A model generated the notes under the pieces. It saw only the letters and a list, made by a program, of their open reading frames with translations. It was not told the origin of the DNA and did no database searches. Positions 9,067 through 18,035 of a DNA stretch of 64,000 nucleotides are shown here, piece by piece. Where the stretch lies: assembly GCF_021295335.1 (NCBI RefSeq), contig NZ_JAIWOT010000001.1:3452001-3516000 (forward strand), in the 5' to 3' direction. How positions within the stretch are numbered: position 1 is the stretch's first letter; every line of letters starts with the position of its first letter. Position numbers and translations under genes: made by a program. Origin of the DNA: Komagataeibacter sp. FNDCF1 (lineage in GTDB: Bacteria > Pseudomonadota > Alphaproteobacteria > Acetobacterales > Acetobacteraceae).

Positions 9067-11223
9067 ATGCCCATGTTTCCTGTCCGCCGCGCCCGCTTTT
9101 GCCTGTCACTGCTATTTACGCTGGGGGTGTTTGGACCCATGGCCCATGGGGCCGCGGCACCAGCCCTCATGCCGCAACCCCTGACCTATCAGCCGCAGGG
9201 TGACGCGCTTGCGCTGGATGGCGGCGTAAGGGTGGAATGGCAGGGCATGCGTTCGGCCATGCTGGACAGGGCGGTGGTGCGTTTTGCGTCGCGGCTGGCA
9301 ATCCTGTCCGGCCGGGATGCGGCGCCGGGCGGGCAGGGCGGTCTGATCCTGCGGATTGATTGCGCCAGTCCTGATCCGGGCCTGCTGTCGGTCCATATGC
9401 GCGAGCATTACCGCCTGCGGACCGGGCCGGAGGGGGCAACGCTGGTGGCGGACGGCCCGGCTGGCGTGCTGCGTGGCCTGAGCACGCTGCTGCAACTGGT
9501 GGAACAGCCTGACACGGGGCCGGTTCTGGACGGCGCCATTATCGATGACGGCCCCCGTTTTGCATGGCGGGGCCTGCTGGTCGATGTCAGCCGCCATTTC
9601 ATGTCGGTTACGGCGCTGGAGCGGCAACTCGACATGATGGAACTGACCCGGCTCAATGTCCTGCACCTGCATCTGTCGGACGGGCAGGGATTCCGGGTGG
9701 AAAGCAGGCTGTTCCCGCGTCTTCAGCAGGTTGCCGGGCCGGGGCGCTACTATACCCGGCAGCAGGTGCGTGCCCTTGTGGACTATGCATCGGACCGGGG
9801 AATCCGCATCGTGCCGGAGTTTGATGCACCGGGTCACAGCTACGCCATGCTGCGTGCCTATCCGCAATATGCCGCCCGGCCCGTGACCACGCCCATGGAC
9901 CCGAAGCGGGTGGTGCGGGCCGCGCTCGATCCGTCCAACCCGCAGGTCTATGTGTTTCTGGCGCAACTCTATCATGAAATGGCCGGACTGTTCCCTGATG
10001 CCTGCTTCCATGTTGGCGGGGACGAGGTCCGGCCGGATGAATGGACGACGAACCCGAAGATAAGCGCCTTCATGAAGCAGCATGGCTATGCTGATGCACC
10101 TGCCCTGCAGGCGGCTTTCACGCAGCGGGTACAGGCCATCCTGGCGCATGAAGGCAAGACCATGATGGGGTGGGATGAACTGATCCAGGCCCCGGTGCCG
10201 GCTTCCATCGTGATCGAACCCTGGCGGGGGTCGCGCTATACGGCGCAGGCCACGGCGGCGGGGCATCCGGTCGTGGTTTCGGCCGGGTACTATCTCGACC
10301 TGCTGCTGCCCGCGGTGGAACATTACCGTGTTGACCCGCTGGACCCGCAGGGCAACGGCCTGCCGCCAGAACAGGTGGCCCAGGCGCATGCGCCCTTCCT
10401 GGAAGCCTTTGCCCTTGATCCCACAGCCCGTATGACTCCGGCGCAGGACCGGCTTGTCATGGGCGCGGAAGCCGCGTTGTGGACGGAAATCGTGACGGAG
10501 GAGATGCTCGATGGCCGCCTGTGGCCACGTGCGGCGGCCCTGGCGGAACGGTTCTGGTCGCCTGCTTCCGTGCGGGATGAAAACAGTCTTGCCGCCCGCC
10601 TGCCCATGATCCAGTCGGAACTGGAGAAACTGGGGAACCGCGCCACGGCCGACCGCCAGCACATGATGGAGCGGCTTGCCCCCCATGGTAAGGCCCCGCT
10701 TGCCACGCTGCTGTCCGTGACCAGTCCCGTGCGCAATTACGCCCTTAACCACGTGTTCGGCCCCGGCCGCGTAACCCCGACCGAGAACCCGCCCCCCTTG
10801 GACCGGGTGGCGGATATTGCAACGCCCGACAGTTTCGTGGCGGCGGCCTTCGTGCGCGATGTGCGGGCCTATCTGGCGGGCCGGCATGATCTGGCCGCAG
10901 GCCTGCGCGCCCGGCTGGAAGACTGGCGCGATAATGACGCCCGCCTGCGGCAGGTGGCGCAGGTCGATGCGGGTGTGAATGATGCATTGCCCGCATCCGC
11001 CCTGCTGGCGCAACTGGCACAGGCGGGGCTGGATACGCTGGATGGCACACGAACCGCATGGCCTGCGGGGGGACCGGCGGCGCTTGCTACGGCACAGAAC
11101 CAGTTTGCGGCCAGCCGTTCCATTCTGGCGGTCAGGAGCACGCCCCAGCCCGCAGGTGACCTGCTGCAGGATATCACACCCGGTATTGTTGCGCTGGTTC
11201 AGGCAGGCAGGGGCGGCAGGTAG
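9067..11223 (+). CDS. Secreted beta-N-acetylhexosaminidase (GH20)
   Basis: A 718-residue family-20 glycosidase that removes terminal GlcNAc/GalNAc by substrate-assisted catalysis. A Sec-type signal peptide is visible (RRAR, then a hydrophobic FCLSLLFTLGVFGP stretch, cut near AHGAAA), so it acts in the periplasm or outside. The N-terminal GH20b-like domain is followed by the barrel: WRGLLVDVSRHF, LNVLHLHLSDGQGF, IVPEFDAPGH and HVGGDEVRPDEW with catalytic D319-E320. The C-terminal 150 residues are less typical. ATG 9067 is preferred because the signal peptide follows directly; no strong ribosome-binding site is seen. Confidence 0.92.
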   Translation: MPMFPVRRARFCLSLLFTLGVFGPMAHGAAAPALMPQPLTYQPQGDALALDGGVRVEWQGMRSAMLDRAVVRFASRLAILSGRDAAPGGQGGLILRIDCASPDPGLLSVHMREHYRLRTGPEGATLVADGPAGVLRGLSTLLQLVEQPDTGPVLDGAIIDDGPRFAWRGLLVDVSRHFMSVTALERQLDMMELTRLNVLHLHLSDGQGFRVESRLFPRLQQVAGPGRYYTRQQVRALVDYASDRGIRIVPEFDAPGHSYAMLRAYPQYAARPVTTPMDPKRVVRAALDPSNPQVYVFLAQLYHEMAGLFPDACFHVGGDEVRPDEWTTNPKISAFMKQHGYADAPALQAAFTQRVQAILAHEGKTMMGWDELIQAPVPASIVIEPWRGSRYTAQATAAGHPVVVSAGYYLDLLLPAVEHYRVDPLDPQGNGLPPEQVAQAHAPFLEAFALDPTARMTPAQDRLVMGAEAALWTEIVTEEMLDGRLWPRAAALAERFWSPASVRDENSLAARLPMIQSELEKLGNRATADRQHMMERLAPHGKAPLATLLSVTSPVRNYALNHVFGPGRVTPTENPPPLDRVADIATPDSFVAAAFVRDVRAYLAGRHDLAAGLRARLEDWRDNDARLRQVAQVDAGVNDALPASALLAQLAQAGLDTLDGTRTAWPAGGPAALATAQNQFAASRSILAVRSTPQPAGDLLQDITPGIVALVQAGRGGR

Positions 11224-11534
11224 TCCGGCCTGTCCACCACCACATACGACTTTGATCCCTGCCTGCGCCTGCCCCGTCATATCCGGTGCGGGGGCTGCTT
11301 TCCGCCATCAGGATCAGGCGTAATGCCCGGCTGTCGGAAATGGTTGCTGTCGGCCCCGTCCTGCGGCCGGAGGCGACACGCAGCGTGGCATGCAGGTCAG
11401 GTGCCGGTGCCCGGATGCCGCCTGTCTCCATTCAGCGATGCGAGTGCTGGCAGGCTGCTGACCGGGGCGGGTGGAAGCCCGTTTGGCCGGTTCCGTGCCG
11501 TCGGGCTGACGAGGCATGCGCATGTCGCGGCCCC
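11224..11534. other. Intergenic region, no gene seen
   Basis: The 311 bp between the convergent GH20 and permease genes contain only short overlapping frames with no family similarity that I recognise. No clear hairpin terminator was found. Confidence 0.5.
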
Positions 11535-12887
11535 TCACGTCTGTCCGCGCTGCCGGGCGGTCAGGAGATAGACCATCGTGGTCACGACCAGCCCCACGAT
11601 CCATGACACGTCCACCCCATGCAGCATGTGCGCGAACATGCCGGTATGGAACCCGTTGTGCATGAAGGGCAATTCAGCCGCTGCCCCGATGGCATAAGCG
11701 CCAAGGGCAGGGATATTGCAATATCCGTACACGCCCCCATCCCGGCGGAAGAAGGACGGCACATCATATATGCCCCGGCGCAGCAGGTAGTAATCCGCCA
11801 GATTGATGGCGGTCCATGGCACCATGACCGCCATGAGCAGATCCAGGAAGGCGGCATAGGATTGCATGAAACTGCCCGCCATGCCCAGCGCCATGACCAG
11901 TGCCACCCCGACCAGCAGCAATGTGGCCAGCATGCGATCGCGCAATGCCGCCCGCCAGTCCGGCACAAAGGTCTGGACCACGGTCATGGCGGACAGCGCG
12001 CCACCATACAGGCTTATGGCATTGCCCAGCGCGATGGAAAGTGTCAGCACGACCAGTACGGGTGTCGCCCACGCGCCTGCCAGATGGGCCAGTACGGTTG
12101 CGACCGATGCGGCGGAAGTCTGCAGGGCAATCATGCTGCCCAGGATCATGGGCAGCACGGTGCCGGTGACCGTACCGATATAGGTGGTCAGGAAAGCCGC
12201 GTGGCTTCCCGCCGCATTGGCCGGAAGATAGCGTGACGAATCCGAAACATAGGGTGCATAGGCAATCTGCCACAGCGCAGCGGCGGTAAACATGCTGCAG
12301 AACCCGGCAGGCGTGCCATGTGTGTCCGCCATCGTACCCGGCGGAAAGGCCCGGTAGCCCAGCCACAGGCAATATACGATCACACCACCTGCCACCCAGC
12401 TGATCAGCCGGGACAATGCGTGAATGGTCCGGTAGCCCATGCAGCACGGGACAAGGGTCAGCAGTACGATCAGCCCGATTGCGCCGGTTCGCCCCATGGC
12501 GGGCAGGGCCGCATGCAGCGCATCACCGCCGACCACGAAGTTGGATGCCACAAAGCCGATATACATCAGCACGACCAGGCAGATGATGGGCATCGCCCCG
12601 AAGGTTCCGAACTGCCCCCGGCTCTGCACCATCTGCGGCACGCCCAGCATCGGCCCCTGTGCCGCATGCAGCGCCATGACAACGGCCCCCACCACATTGC
12701 CCAGCACGATTGCAATGACCGACAGCAAAAAGGACAGCCCGAACAGGCCGGTACCCAGCGCCCCGGTCACAACGGTCAGCAGCGTCAGGTTCGTGCTGAA
12801 CCATACGGCAAACAGGTCACGTATGCGTCCATGCCGCTGGTCATGGGGAATCTGGTAGATGGTATGGTTTTCAACAGCGCCGCTCAT
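11535..12887 (-). CDS. Cytosine/purine permease family (NCS1) transporter
   Basis: A 450-residue integral membrane protein of the nucleobase:cation symporter-1 family with about 12 hydrophobic segments. Typical early features are FAVWFSTNLTLLTVVTGALG and a GPMLGVPQMVQSRGQFG-type loop (PQMxxSRxxFG). NLADYYLLRRGIYDVPSFF near the C-terminus is characteristic of cytosine/purine/thiamine/allantoin permeases. Start taken at ATG 12887; ATG 12917 in the same frame is possible. Substrate within the family is not decidable here. Confidence 0.88.
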   Translation of the reverse strand: MSGAVENHTIYQIPHDQRHGRIRDLFAVWFSTNLTLLTVVTGALGTGLFGLSFLLSVIAIVLGNVVGAVVMALHAAQGPMLGVPQMVQSRGQFGTFGAMPIICLVVLMYIGFVASNFVVGGDALHAALPAMGRTGAIGLIVLLTLVPCCMGYRTIHALSRLISWVAGGVIVYCLWLGYRAFPPGTMADTHGTPAGFCSMFTAAALWQIAYAPYVSDSSRYLPANAAGSHAAFLTTYIGTVTGTVLPMILGSMIALQTSAASVATVLAHLAGAWATPVLVVLTLSIALGNAISLYGGALSAMTVVQTFVPDWRAALRDRMLATLLLVGVALVMALGMAGSFMQSYAAFLDLLMAVMVPWTAINLADYYLLRRGIYDVPSFFRRDGGVYGYCNIPALGAYAIGAAAELPFMHNGFHTGMFAHMLHGVDVSWIVGLVVTTMVYLLTARQRGQT

Positions 12888-13134
12888 CAGGGTTATATGC
12901 CTGATGGCGCGCGGCATGGATATGTTCTTCCGCAGTGCCGGACCCGCCATGTGGCCTGCCACCCTGCACGGGTGGTTACTGGAACGGGCTGGCGGAATAG
13001 GAAGGTGATGTTGTATAGCCCGCCGCCGGTACCGGCATGCTGGGTGCGGGATAGGCGGCAGGACGGCTGGCCGGTGCCGTGTAACCGGGCATGGACAGTT
13101 TCTGCTGTGCTACGGAGGAATGGGCCGTAATGCC

Positions 13135-13194
13135 GCCAGTGCCAGTGCCAGTGCCAGTGCCAGTGCCAGTGCCAGTGCCAGTGCCAGTGCCAGT
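13135..13194. repeat. Hexanucleotide tandem repeat, GCCAGT x10
   Basis: Ten exact copies of GCCAGT lie inside the disrupted lipoprotein gene and encode alternating Thr-Gly on the minus strand. Changes in copy number would keep the reading frame and alter only linker length. Confidence 0.97.
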
Positions 13195-13517
13195 TAGGCC
13201 AGTAATGCCGGTTCTGGTCGTGATGGCGGGCCGGATGCTGCCCGAATCTGGCATGGTTCCCGCCACCGGGGCGGGGCTCGCGCCCTGGACCCGGTCCGGA
13301 TATACCACGCCACTGCTGTCATAATCCGATGCGTTATAGCGGCCCACGCAGTTCTTGCCGCGCTGGGCCGTATGGACCGCTTCCAGCTCACCTTTCATCA
13401 GGCCGGGTGACCTGCCTGCCGCATATCGGGTTCCATCCGTGGAAAGGGCGCGTGTGTCCGTCTCGTCCATCTGGGCCAGTTCGGCGCAGGTCTGGCGCAT
13501 GAGGGGTTCGGGGTTCA

Positions 13518-14447
13518 GAGCCCGATCCGAAAGTTTTTGAACAATACCAGCCTGTTGTGATTCATCCGTCTTTGCAGAGAGATGGAGTGAATGGTGACAT
13601 GGACTGGTATTGCCCGGCGCGAGTATAGCCGGGAAAGATTGCGATATCCATCGGACATGACGGACGGGGAGTGGACTTTGATCATGCCATTTGTGCCCCC
13701 GGCGAAACGGGGCGGTCGTCCGCGCACGACGGATATGCGCGAGGTGGTCAATGCGATGCTCTACATAGCCTCGGCCGGGTGTGCGTGGCGTCTGCTGCCG
13801 AAATGCTTTCCGCCGGTCTCGACCATCAGGCGCTATTTTTACGCCTGGCGTGATGCCGGAGTGTTCGAGGTCATGAATACGGTGCTGGTCATGAGCCTGC
13901 GCGAGATCGAGGGACGTGACGCCTCTCCGAGCGCGGGCGTGATTGACAGCCAGTCGGTGAAAACCACGGAAAGCGGCGGGATTTCGGGCTATGACGCGGG
14001 GAAGAAGGTCAAGGGCCGCAAGCGCCATATCGTGACGGATACCTGCGGCTTCCTGATCTTTCTCCTCGTTCATGCCGCTGATATCCAGGACCGTGATGGG
14101 GCCGTTGATGTTCTGGCAGCGATACGCAGGCGCTTTCCCTGGCTGCGCCACATCTTCGCTGATGGCGGCTATGCTGGCGACAAATTGCGATCCGCGCTCG
14201 CCTCCATGGGAAAATGGACCCTCGAAATCATCAGGCGGTCCGATACGGTGAAGGGTTTTCAGATCCTGCCGCGTCGCTGGGTGGTGGAACGGACATTCGC
14301 ATGGCTGGGACGATGCAGGCGGCTCGCCAAAGATTGGGAACAATCCATTGCTTCCTCAACCGCATGGACATTGATCGCCTCAATCCGAATGCTCACACGA
14401 CGGACAGCAAGGCATTGTCAGGGTTGAAAAACTTTCGGATCGGGCTC
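13518..14447 (+). mobile_element. IS1031-type insertion sequence, copy 1 (IS5 family)
   Basis: 930 bp, bounded by inverted repeats of about 25 bp beginning GAGCCCGATCCGAAAGTTTT, with a TCA target duplication at 13515-13517 and 14448-14450. It carries one transposase gene on the plus strand. It interrupts the minus-strand lipoprotein gene. Length, TNA target and ends match the IS1031 group. Confidence 0.96.
13591..14427 (+). CDS. IS5-family transposase (IS1031 group), copy 1
   Basis: A 278-residue DDE transposase. The N-terminal DUF4096-like segment (YPSDMTDGEWTLIMPFVPPA, GRPRTTDMREVVNAMLYI) is followed by the catalytic core: GVIDSQSVKTTESGG with the first Asp, HIFADGGYAGDKL with the second, and WVVERTFAWLGRCRRLAKDWE with the YREK-like glutamate region. 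Identical in all three copies in the window, so transposition was recent. Confidence 0.95.
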   Translation: MVTWTGIARREYSRERLRYPSDMTDGEWTLIMPFVPPAKRGGRPRTTDMREVVNAMLYIASAGCAWRLLPKCFPPVSTIRRYFYAWRDAGVFEVMNTVLVMSLREIEGRDASPSAGVIDSQSVKTTESGGISGYDAGKKVKGRKRHIVTDTCGFLIFLLVHAADIQDRDGAVDVLAAIRRRFPWLRHIFADGGYAGDKLRSALASMGKWTLEIIRRSDTVKGFQILPRRWVVERTFAWLGRCRRLAKDWEQSIASSTAWTLIASIRMLTRRTARHCQG

Positions 14448-14532
14448 TCACATATCGCGCATTTGTTTCCGAAGGGTGCGCGGCACAACCCGCCATGCCC
14501 AGCATACCCAGGCACAGGATCATCTTCTTCAT

Positions 14533-15179
14533 GGTCTTCCTGTCATGTGATCAATGTCACGTTGCTGTATTGAATAACGGACGGAATGCATGGATATATT
14601 GTAAGGGTAGGGTGTTTTAATATTCATTAACGACAGGAAGCAGAAATATAATTCATAAAAATTATGGATTATATGGATGATACATCTGTTCATGAAGAAA
14701 TCACGAACAGGAACTTTCCATTTTCCTGTCTTCATGACAGTCCCCTGGCATTCCCGATTGCAGGGACATAACGTATCTGCACAAGACCGGTTGCGCAGCG
14801 GAAGCGGGGAGCGGGCCGGAAGAACACGGTTGGATACGGCAGCGTGTCATCCGGACAGGGATGGAAACCGCCCTGATTCCCTGTGGCGTTGCCACCCGTC
14901 TTCCCGCCCGCAGCAGGGCGGCCGGGATAGCCGGCCGGTCAGGCATCCACCGGTCTGGCCGGCGGACAGTTTCTTGATTCCGTCAGTCGGGAGGGGGGTG
15001 GATGACTCCCGCCGCAGTGGTTGTTCTGCGCGACGCTGCGGGATCGATGGACGCGCCACACGTCCCGCAATCCTGCCCATGGCATGAGCAGGTCATTCCT
15101 GGTGCCAGGGTGACCGGAATGCTTTATCCCGCCCTGCTGACAGGACAGGGCAGAGAATAAAGCATATCGTGTCTGGTCA
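14533..15179. other. Intergenic region with an interrupted hairpin
   Basis: No convincing gene in this 647-bp stretch; a 136-codon plus-strand frame (14677-15087) has low-complexity Arg/Ser/Pro composition and no ribosome-binding site. AT-rich DNA at 14560-14740 would suit the lipoprotein promoter. At 15119-15165, ATGCTTTAT/ATAAAGCAT outer arms enclose GCCCTG/CAGGGC inner arms. The left end of the Mu-like prophage may lie in or just right of this stretch. Confidence 0.45.
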
Positions 15180-15503
15180 TCAGATCGGCGTTTTTTGCCA
15201 GAACAGCTTGAATTTTCTTTTTCTGGTTTGTTCCGTTCTGGTTTGTTCCAGGGGCTGCCAGTATGATTGGGGGATGGGAATGCCAAGACGGTCAAGGGCA
15301 TTCAGTTCATCTTCGACGAAGGGCCGGGCCGCTTCAACAAGGTTTTGCGGAATATTGATCACCGGCCCCTGGTTGACGACGGAAGTCAGCATGTCCGGTT
15401 CGTAATTGAAATTATAAATTCCAAGAAAATCTTCTACTTTCATTAAAGATTTGTGCGGATTTTCACGATGTAGCGCGCCAACAGGTTTGGAACTGCGGGA
15501 CAC
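15180..15503 (-). CDS. Hypothetical protein at the late end of the prophage
   Basis: A 107-residue frame with an acidic middle (NQGPVINIPQNLVEAARPFV) and a basic tail that includes a TEQT-type repeat. ATG 15443 is an alternative start; neither has a clear ribosome-binding site. Composition is lower in GC than its neighbours. It lies beyond a two-way hairpin, in the position where Mu carries mom-like accessory genes. Family not recognised; whether it is phage or host is unsure. Confidence 0.45.
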   Translation of the reverse strand: MSRSSKPVGALHRENPHKSLMKVEDFLGIYNFNYEPDMLTSVVNQGPVINIPQNLVEAARPFVEDELNALDRLGIPIPQSYWQPLEQTRTEQTRKRKFKLFWQKTPI

Positions 15504-15526
15504 ATGATTTGGAACCCCACAGAATG

Positions 15527-15547
15527 CTCTTAGAGGGGTATAAGAGG
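15527..15547. repeat. TAAGAGGG-type repeats, left copy pair
   Basis: TTAGAGGGGT (15530-15539) and TAAGAGGTC (15541-15549) resemble repeats in the only sizeable gap of the late operon (32,349-32,377) and at the right edge (51,217-51,224 and across IS copy 2). Role unknown; see findings. Confidence 0.4.
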
Positions 15548-15567
15548 TCGATCAGACCTCTTTTTTT
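15542..15567 (+). terminator. Hairpin terminator at the end of the late operon
   Basis: AAGAGGTC/GACCTCTT stem, GATCA loop, and a run of seven T on the plus strand. The minus-strand gene at 15552 stops inside the loop. As read, it best blocks plus-strand transcripts entering the phage late genes from the left. Confidence 0.75.
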
Positions 15568-15959
15568 ATGCCCTGTGGGTCAGGCATAGGGGCCACAGGT
15601 TCGACTGGCGGGGCAGGATAGGATGGGAGCGGTTCAAACTGCCGTGGCGGCCGTCCTTCGCTGGCATCCAGTTCATGCACCAGCAGTCGGGCCGCGATAG
15701 CCTGGGCATAGACTTCCTGTATCACGTCATCACGCGCCCATAGCTGGCGCGTCAGCACGTCGATGCGCCGGATGTAGTCTGCAAGCATCTCGCGGGTCTG
15801 TGCCACCAGCGCCAGCGCCTGCTGTCCGGCTGATAGCTGTTCCTGCTTCTGGGCCAGCCTGTTCTTGGCCACGTTGCCATACCAGCCACCGACCAGACCC
15901 AGCGCAGGCTCGATCAGGCCGGACCAGGCATTCGCCACCTCGAACACATGCCCGATCAT
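15552..15959 (-). CDS. Hypothetical prophage protein, tail-fibre end
   Basis: 135 residues starting MIGHVFEVANAWSGLIEP; a helical Gln/Ala-rich middle (AKNRLAQKQEQLSAGQQALA) and a Pro-rich acidic tail. Overlaps the preceding gene by 4 nt (ATGA), so it belongs to the late operon. The position suggests a fibre-associated or chaperone role but no family is recognised. Confidence 0.65.
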   Translation of the reverse strand: MIGHVFEVANAWSGLIEPALGLVGGWYGNVAKNRLAQKQEQLSAGQQALALVAQTREMLADYIRRIDVLTRQLWARDDVIQEVYAQAIAARLLVHELDASEGRPPRQFEPLPSYPAPPVEPVAPMPDPQGIKKEV

Positions 15960-16225
15960 GGAGCGGAAACCGTGCCGACCTGCCTGCCATTGGCCAGCAG
16001 GTTGCCGTTGGCATCCACCACGACCAGGGCAACACCACCGAAGGCCGCCGCGATCTGCTGGGCACACGGCACCGGCTCCAGGACCGTGCCATCGGACAGG
16101 GTGACGGTCAGGTTGCCCACGCCATCAAACGCCACGGACGTGATCGACAGCGGTCTGGTCGCGGCATTGCCGGGCGCGATCTCGACCACCTGCGGCTGGT
16201 TGGTCAGGGGCATGAGGGTGGTCAT
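15956..16225 (-). CDS. Hypothetical prophage protein
   Basis: 89 residues, MTTLMPLTNQPQVVEIAPGN; beta-rich with repeated VxVxxxxG patterns (LTVTLSDGTVLEPVP, ALVVVDANGNLLANG). Overlaps both neighbours by 4 nt. Likely a small tail-fibre or baseplate-edge structural protein; not recognised. Confidence 0.65.
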   Translation of the reverse strand: MTTLMPLTNQPQVVEIAPGNAATRPLSITSVAFDGVGNLTVTLSDGTVLEPVPCAQQIAAAFGGVALVVVDANGNLLANGRQVGTVSAP

Positions 16226-16560
16226 GCGGCATTCTCCGTGGCAGGCAGCGTCACGCCCGCGACGACGGTAACGGCAAACGTATTGCTGGACTGGACGGTG
16301 CCATCGGGCCAGACGGTGCGCAGATCGCCCCGGTAGCGCCCGACCGGCCATGCGCCGGTATTGCCGTCATAGGTGACCTGGATGATTCCCGTCCGGCCGG
16401 GAACGGCCTGGACAGAAAGATCAGCCAGACTGTTGCCCAGCACGTCGCGCAGCTGGCTGGTGAATGTGCAGCCGGTCAGGTCCAGCGGCCTGCCGTCAAA
16501 CGTACGGATCAGGGCAGCCAGTCGAAACGTGTTGCCCTGCTTGATGACAAAGCCACTCAC
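16222..16560 (-). CDS. Hypothetical prophage structural protein
   Basis: 112 residues beginning at GTG 16560 (overlapping the upstream stop as GTGA) with SGFVIKQGNTFRLAALIRTF. It contains LDLTGCTFTSQLRDVLGN and YRGDLRTVWPDGTVQSSNTF, a pattern seen in small phage proteins encoded beside tail fibres. A longer frame to 16731 exists, but GTG 16560 gives the coupled start. Confidence 0.65.
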   Translation of the reverse strand: MSGFVIKQGNTFRLAALIRTFDGRPLDLTGCTFTSQLRDVLGNSLADLSVQAVPGRTGIIQVTYDGNTGAWPVGRYRGDLRTVWPDGTVQSSNTFAVTVVAGVTLPATENAA

Positions 16561-16787
16561 GATACCGCTGCGGCCGTATCTGTCGTGGTCGCGCTCACGG
16601 TCGGCGTATAGATGCTGCCCGCAGGGTATTTCCCCGCCGTATCCAGCGCATAGGCAAAGCCCGTTGCAGCCCCGGTCGCCTGTTCCGCCGTCAGCTGCAT
16701 GGCGGCGATTACATAGCCGACCGCCTGCCACCCGGATGCGGCCGTCCGGTACAGGATGTAATTCTGGATGGTGTCAGATGTGGACAT
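16557..16787 (-). CDS. Small hypothetical prophage protein
   Basis: 76 residues, MSTSDTIQNYILYRTAAS, hydrophobic and Thr/Ala-rich, ending TVSATTTDTAAAVS. It starts 9 nt after the tail-fibre gene and overlaps the next gene by 4 nt. No family recognised. Confidence 0.6.
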   Translation of the reverse strand: MSTSDTIQNYILYRTAASGWQAVGYVIAAMQLTAEQATGAATGFAYALDTAGKYPAGSIYTPTVSATTTDTAAAVS

Positions 16788-16796
16788 GTCTTAGCC

Positions 16797-18035
16797 TCAT
16801 TCGGTCGGGATGAAGAAGTAGGACAGTTTGGCGCGCTGGCTCACCCAGCCCGTCGTGGCCGTGTTGGCCGTGTATCGAAGGGTGATGGTATGCGTGCCAG
16901 CCCCGACCAGCTGGGGGACGTCCTCATGCGTGGCGCTGCGCACGTTGTCGTCATACACGCTGGTGCCGTCCAGGATCAGGTTGACATCCGATCCCGTATT
17001 TGTGGAACTGCCGTTGCTGGGCTGCGCGCTGAACGGGTAGACGCCAGCCGACATCATCAGCAGGCCGCCGGATGCGCAGGTGAACGTCAGGGTAAGGTCC
17101 GTGGTGGTGCTGGCGGAAGGCGTCCACACATCCCACGTCTGGCCATACTGCACCCCACCCTTCGGGACATAACCGGAGAGATCGTTATAGGTGGCCAGCC
17201 CGATGACCTGCTGGCTGTTGCTGGCATCGTTGTAGAAGACCTGCGGGCGCGCACCGCCGCCGAAAGTCAGGTTGTAGGTCATGCCCAGAACCTGTCCGGC
17301 GCCTGTACCGTTGGCCCATACGCCGGATACAAGCTGGGCATCGGCGTTCGCACGTGCCGTCGCTTCGGCGCTATCGCCACTGGCACGTGCCGACTGCTCC
17401 GCCGTCACGTCGGAATACAGGGGCAGCGTGCCGCCGGAATACTGGTTGCCGCTATCGTCCTGATAGAAGAACTGCGGGCGGGCTGCACTGATCAGGTAGG
17501 TCAGGCCGGTGACCTGATAGGCGGTCGTTCCTTTTGCCCAGATACCGGAAACAAGAACTGCATCCGCATTTGCGCGGGCTGTTGCCTCGGCCGTGTCTCC
17601 ACTCACACGGGCCGACTGCTCCACTGTGACATCGGAATACAGGGCCAGCGTGCCGCCCGGCTGCTGCGCGCCCGTTGCATCCTGATAGAAATACTGCGGC
17701 CGCTGTGCGCTGATCAGGTAGGTCATGCCCAGCACCCGTAACGCCGCCGTGCCCAGTTCCCACTCGCCACTTACCGGGGCAAAGTCCAGCGATCCGTCGA
17801 CGCCGGGCAGCGCCGCCCTGATCATGGCTTCAACCGCTGCCCAGACCTGACTGTCATCGTTCGGGTTGGGCACGATCTGAACGGCCTGGATCAGATACAT
17901 CAGCCCGTTCAGGATCGCATTGCGATCCGCGGCCACCAGCGATGTGCCCTTGACCCCATTCAGCAGGTCACGATCCTGATACTGCCTGCGGCCCTGCGCA
18001 TCAGTGACGTATCCGGTGGCGCTTGTGTAATCCAT
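16797..18035 (-). CDS. Tail fibre protein with three internal repeats
   Basis: 412 residues starting MDYTSATGYVTDAQGRRQY, a phage tail-fibre N-terminal pattern that docks to the baseplate. Three repeats of about 70 residues follow, each with MTYLISAxRPQxFYQD or a variant, GGTLxLYSDVT, EQSARxSGDxAEATARANAD and LVSGxWAxGT. The last third is a beta-rich C-terminal domain, probably receptor-binding. Its ATG overlaps the stop of the gp48-like gene by 1 nt. It determines host recognition. Confidence 0.85.
   Translation of the reverse strand: MDYTSATGYVTDAQGRRQYQDRDLLNGVKGTSLVAADRNAILNGLMYLIQAVQIVPNPNDDSQVWAAVEAMIRAALPGVDGSLDFAPVSGEWELGTAALRVLGMTYLISAQRPQYFYQDATGAQQPGGTLALYSDVTVEQSARVSGDTAEATARANADAVLVSGIWAKGTTAYQVTGLTYLISAARPQFFYQDDSGNQYSGGTLPLYSDVTAEQSARASGDSAEATARANADAQLVSGVWANGTGAGQVLGMTYNLTFGGGARPQVFYNDASNSQQVIGLATYNDLSGYVPKGGVQYGQTWDVWTPSASTTTDLTLTFTCASGGLLMMSAGVYPFSAQPSNGSSTNTGSDVNLILDGTSVYDDNVRSATHEDVPQLVGAGTHTITLRYTANTATTGWVSQRAKLSYFFIPTE

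Larger units (their letters stand above)
12976..14532 (-). pseudogene. Lipoprotein gene interrupted by IS1031 copy 1
   Basis: The gene starts at ATG 14532 with a lipoprotein signal peptide (MKKMILCLGMLGMAGC, lipobox GMAGC) and reads 28 codons before the IS. Removing the IS and one TCA duplication joins ...NARYV to NPEPLMRQTCAELAQMDE in frame, continuing to a stop at 12976. The mature part has a Thr-Gly dipeptide tract encoded by a hexanucleotide repeat and a Pro/Ala/Ser/Tyr-rich C-terminus. The intact product would be about 209 residues, anchored in the membrane. Function unknown. The IS separates the signal from the body, so it is probably non-functional. Confidence 0.85.

Noticed and set aside
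9112-11280. 722-codon minus-strand frame opposite the hexosaminidase gene
   Set aside because: Antisense shadow in GC-rich DNA; the plus strand carries clear GH20 motifs and a signal peptide.
13135-13194. Hexanucleotide repeat as a CRISPR or iteron array
   Set aside because: Units are only 6 bp, contiguous and in frame in a coding sequence; a simple coding microsatellite.
14677-15087. 136-codon plus-strand open frame in the gap left of the prophage
   Set aside because: Low-complexity Arg/Ser/Pro composition, no ribosome-binding site and no recognisable domain; treated as non-coding.
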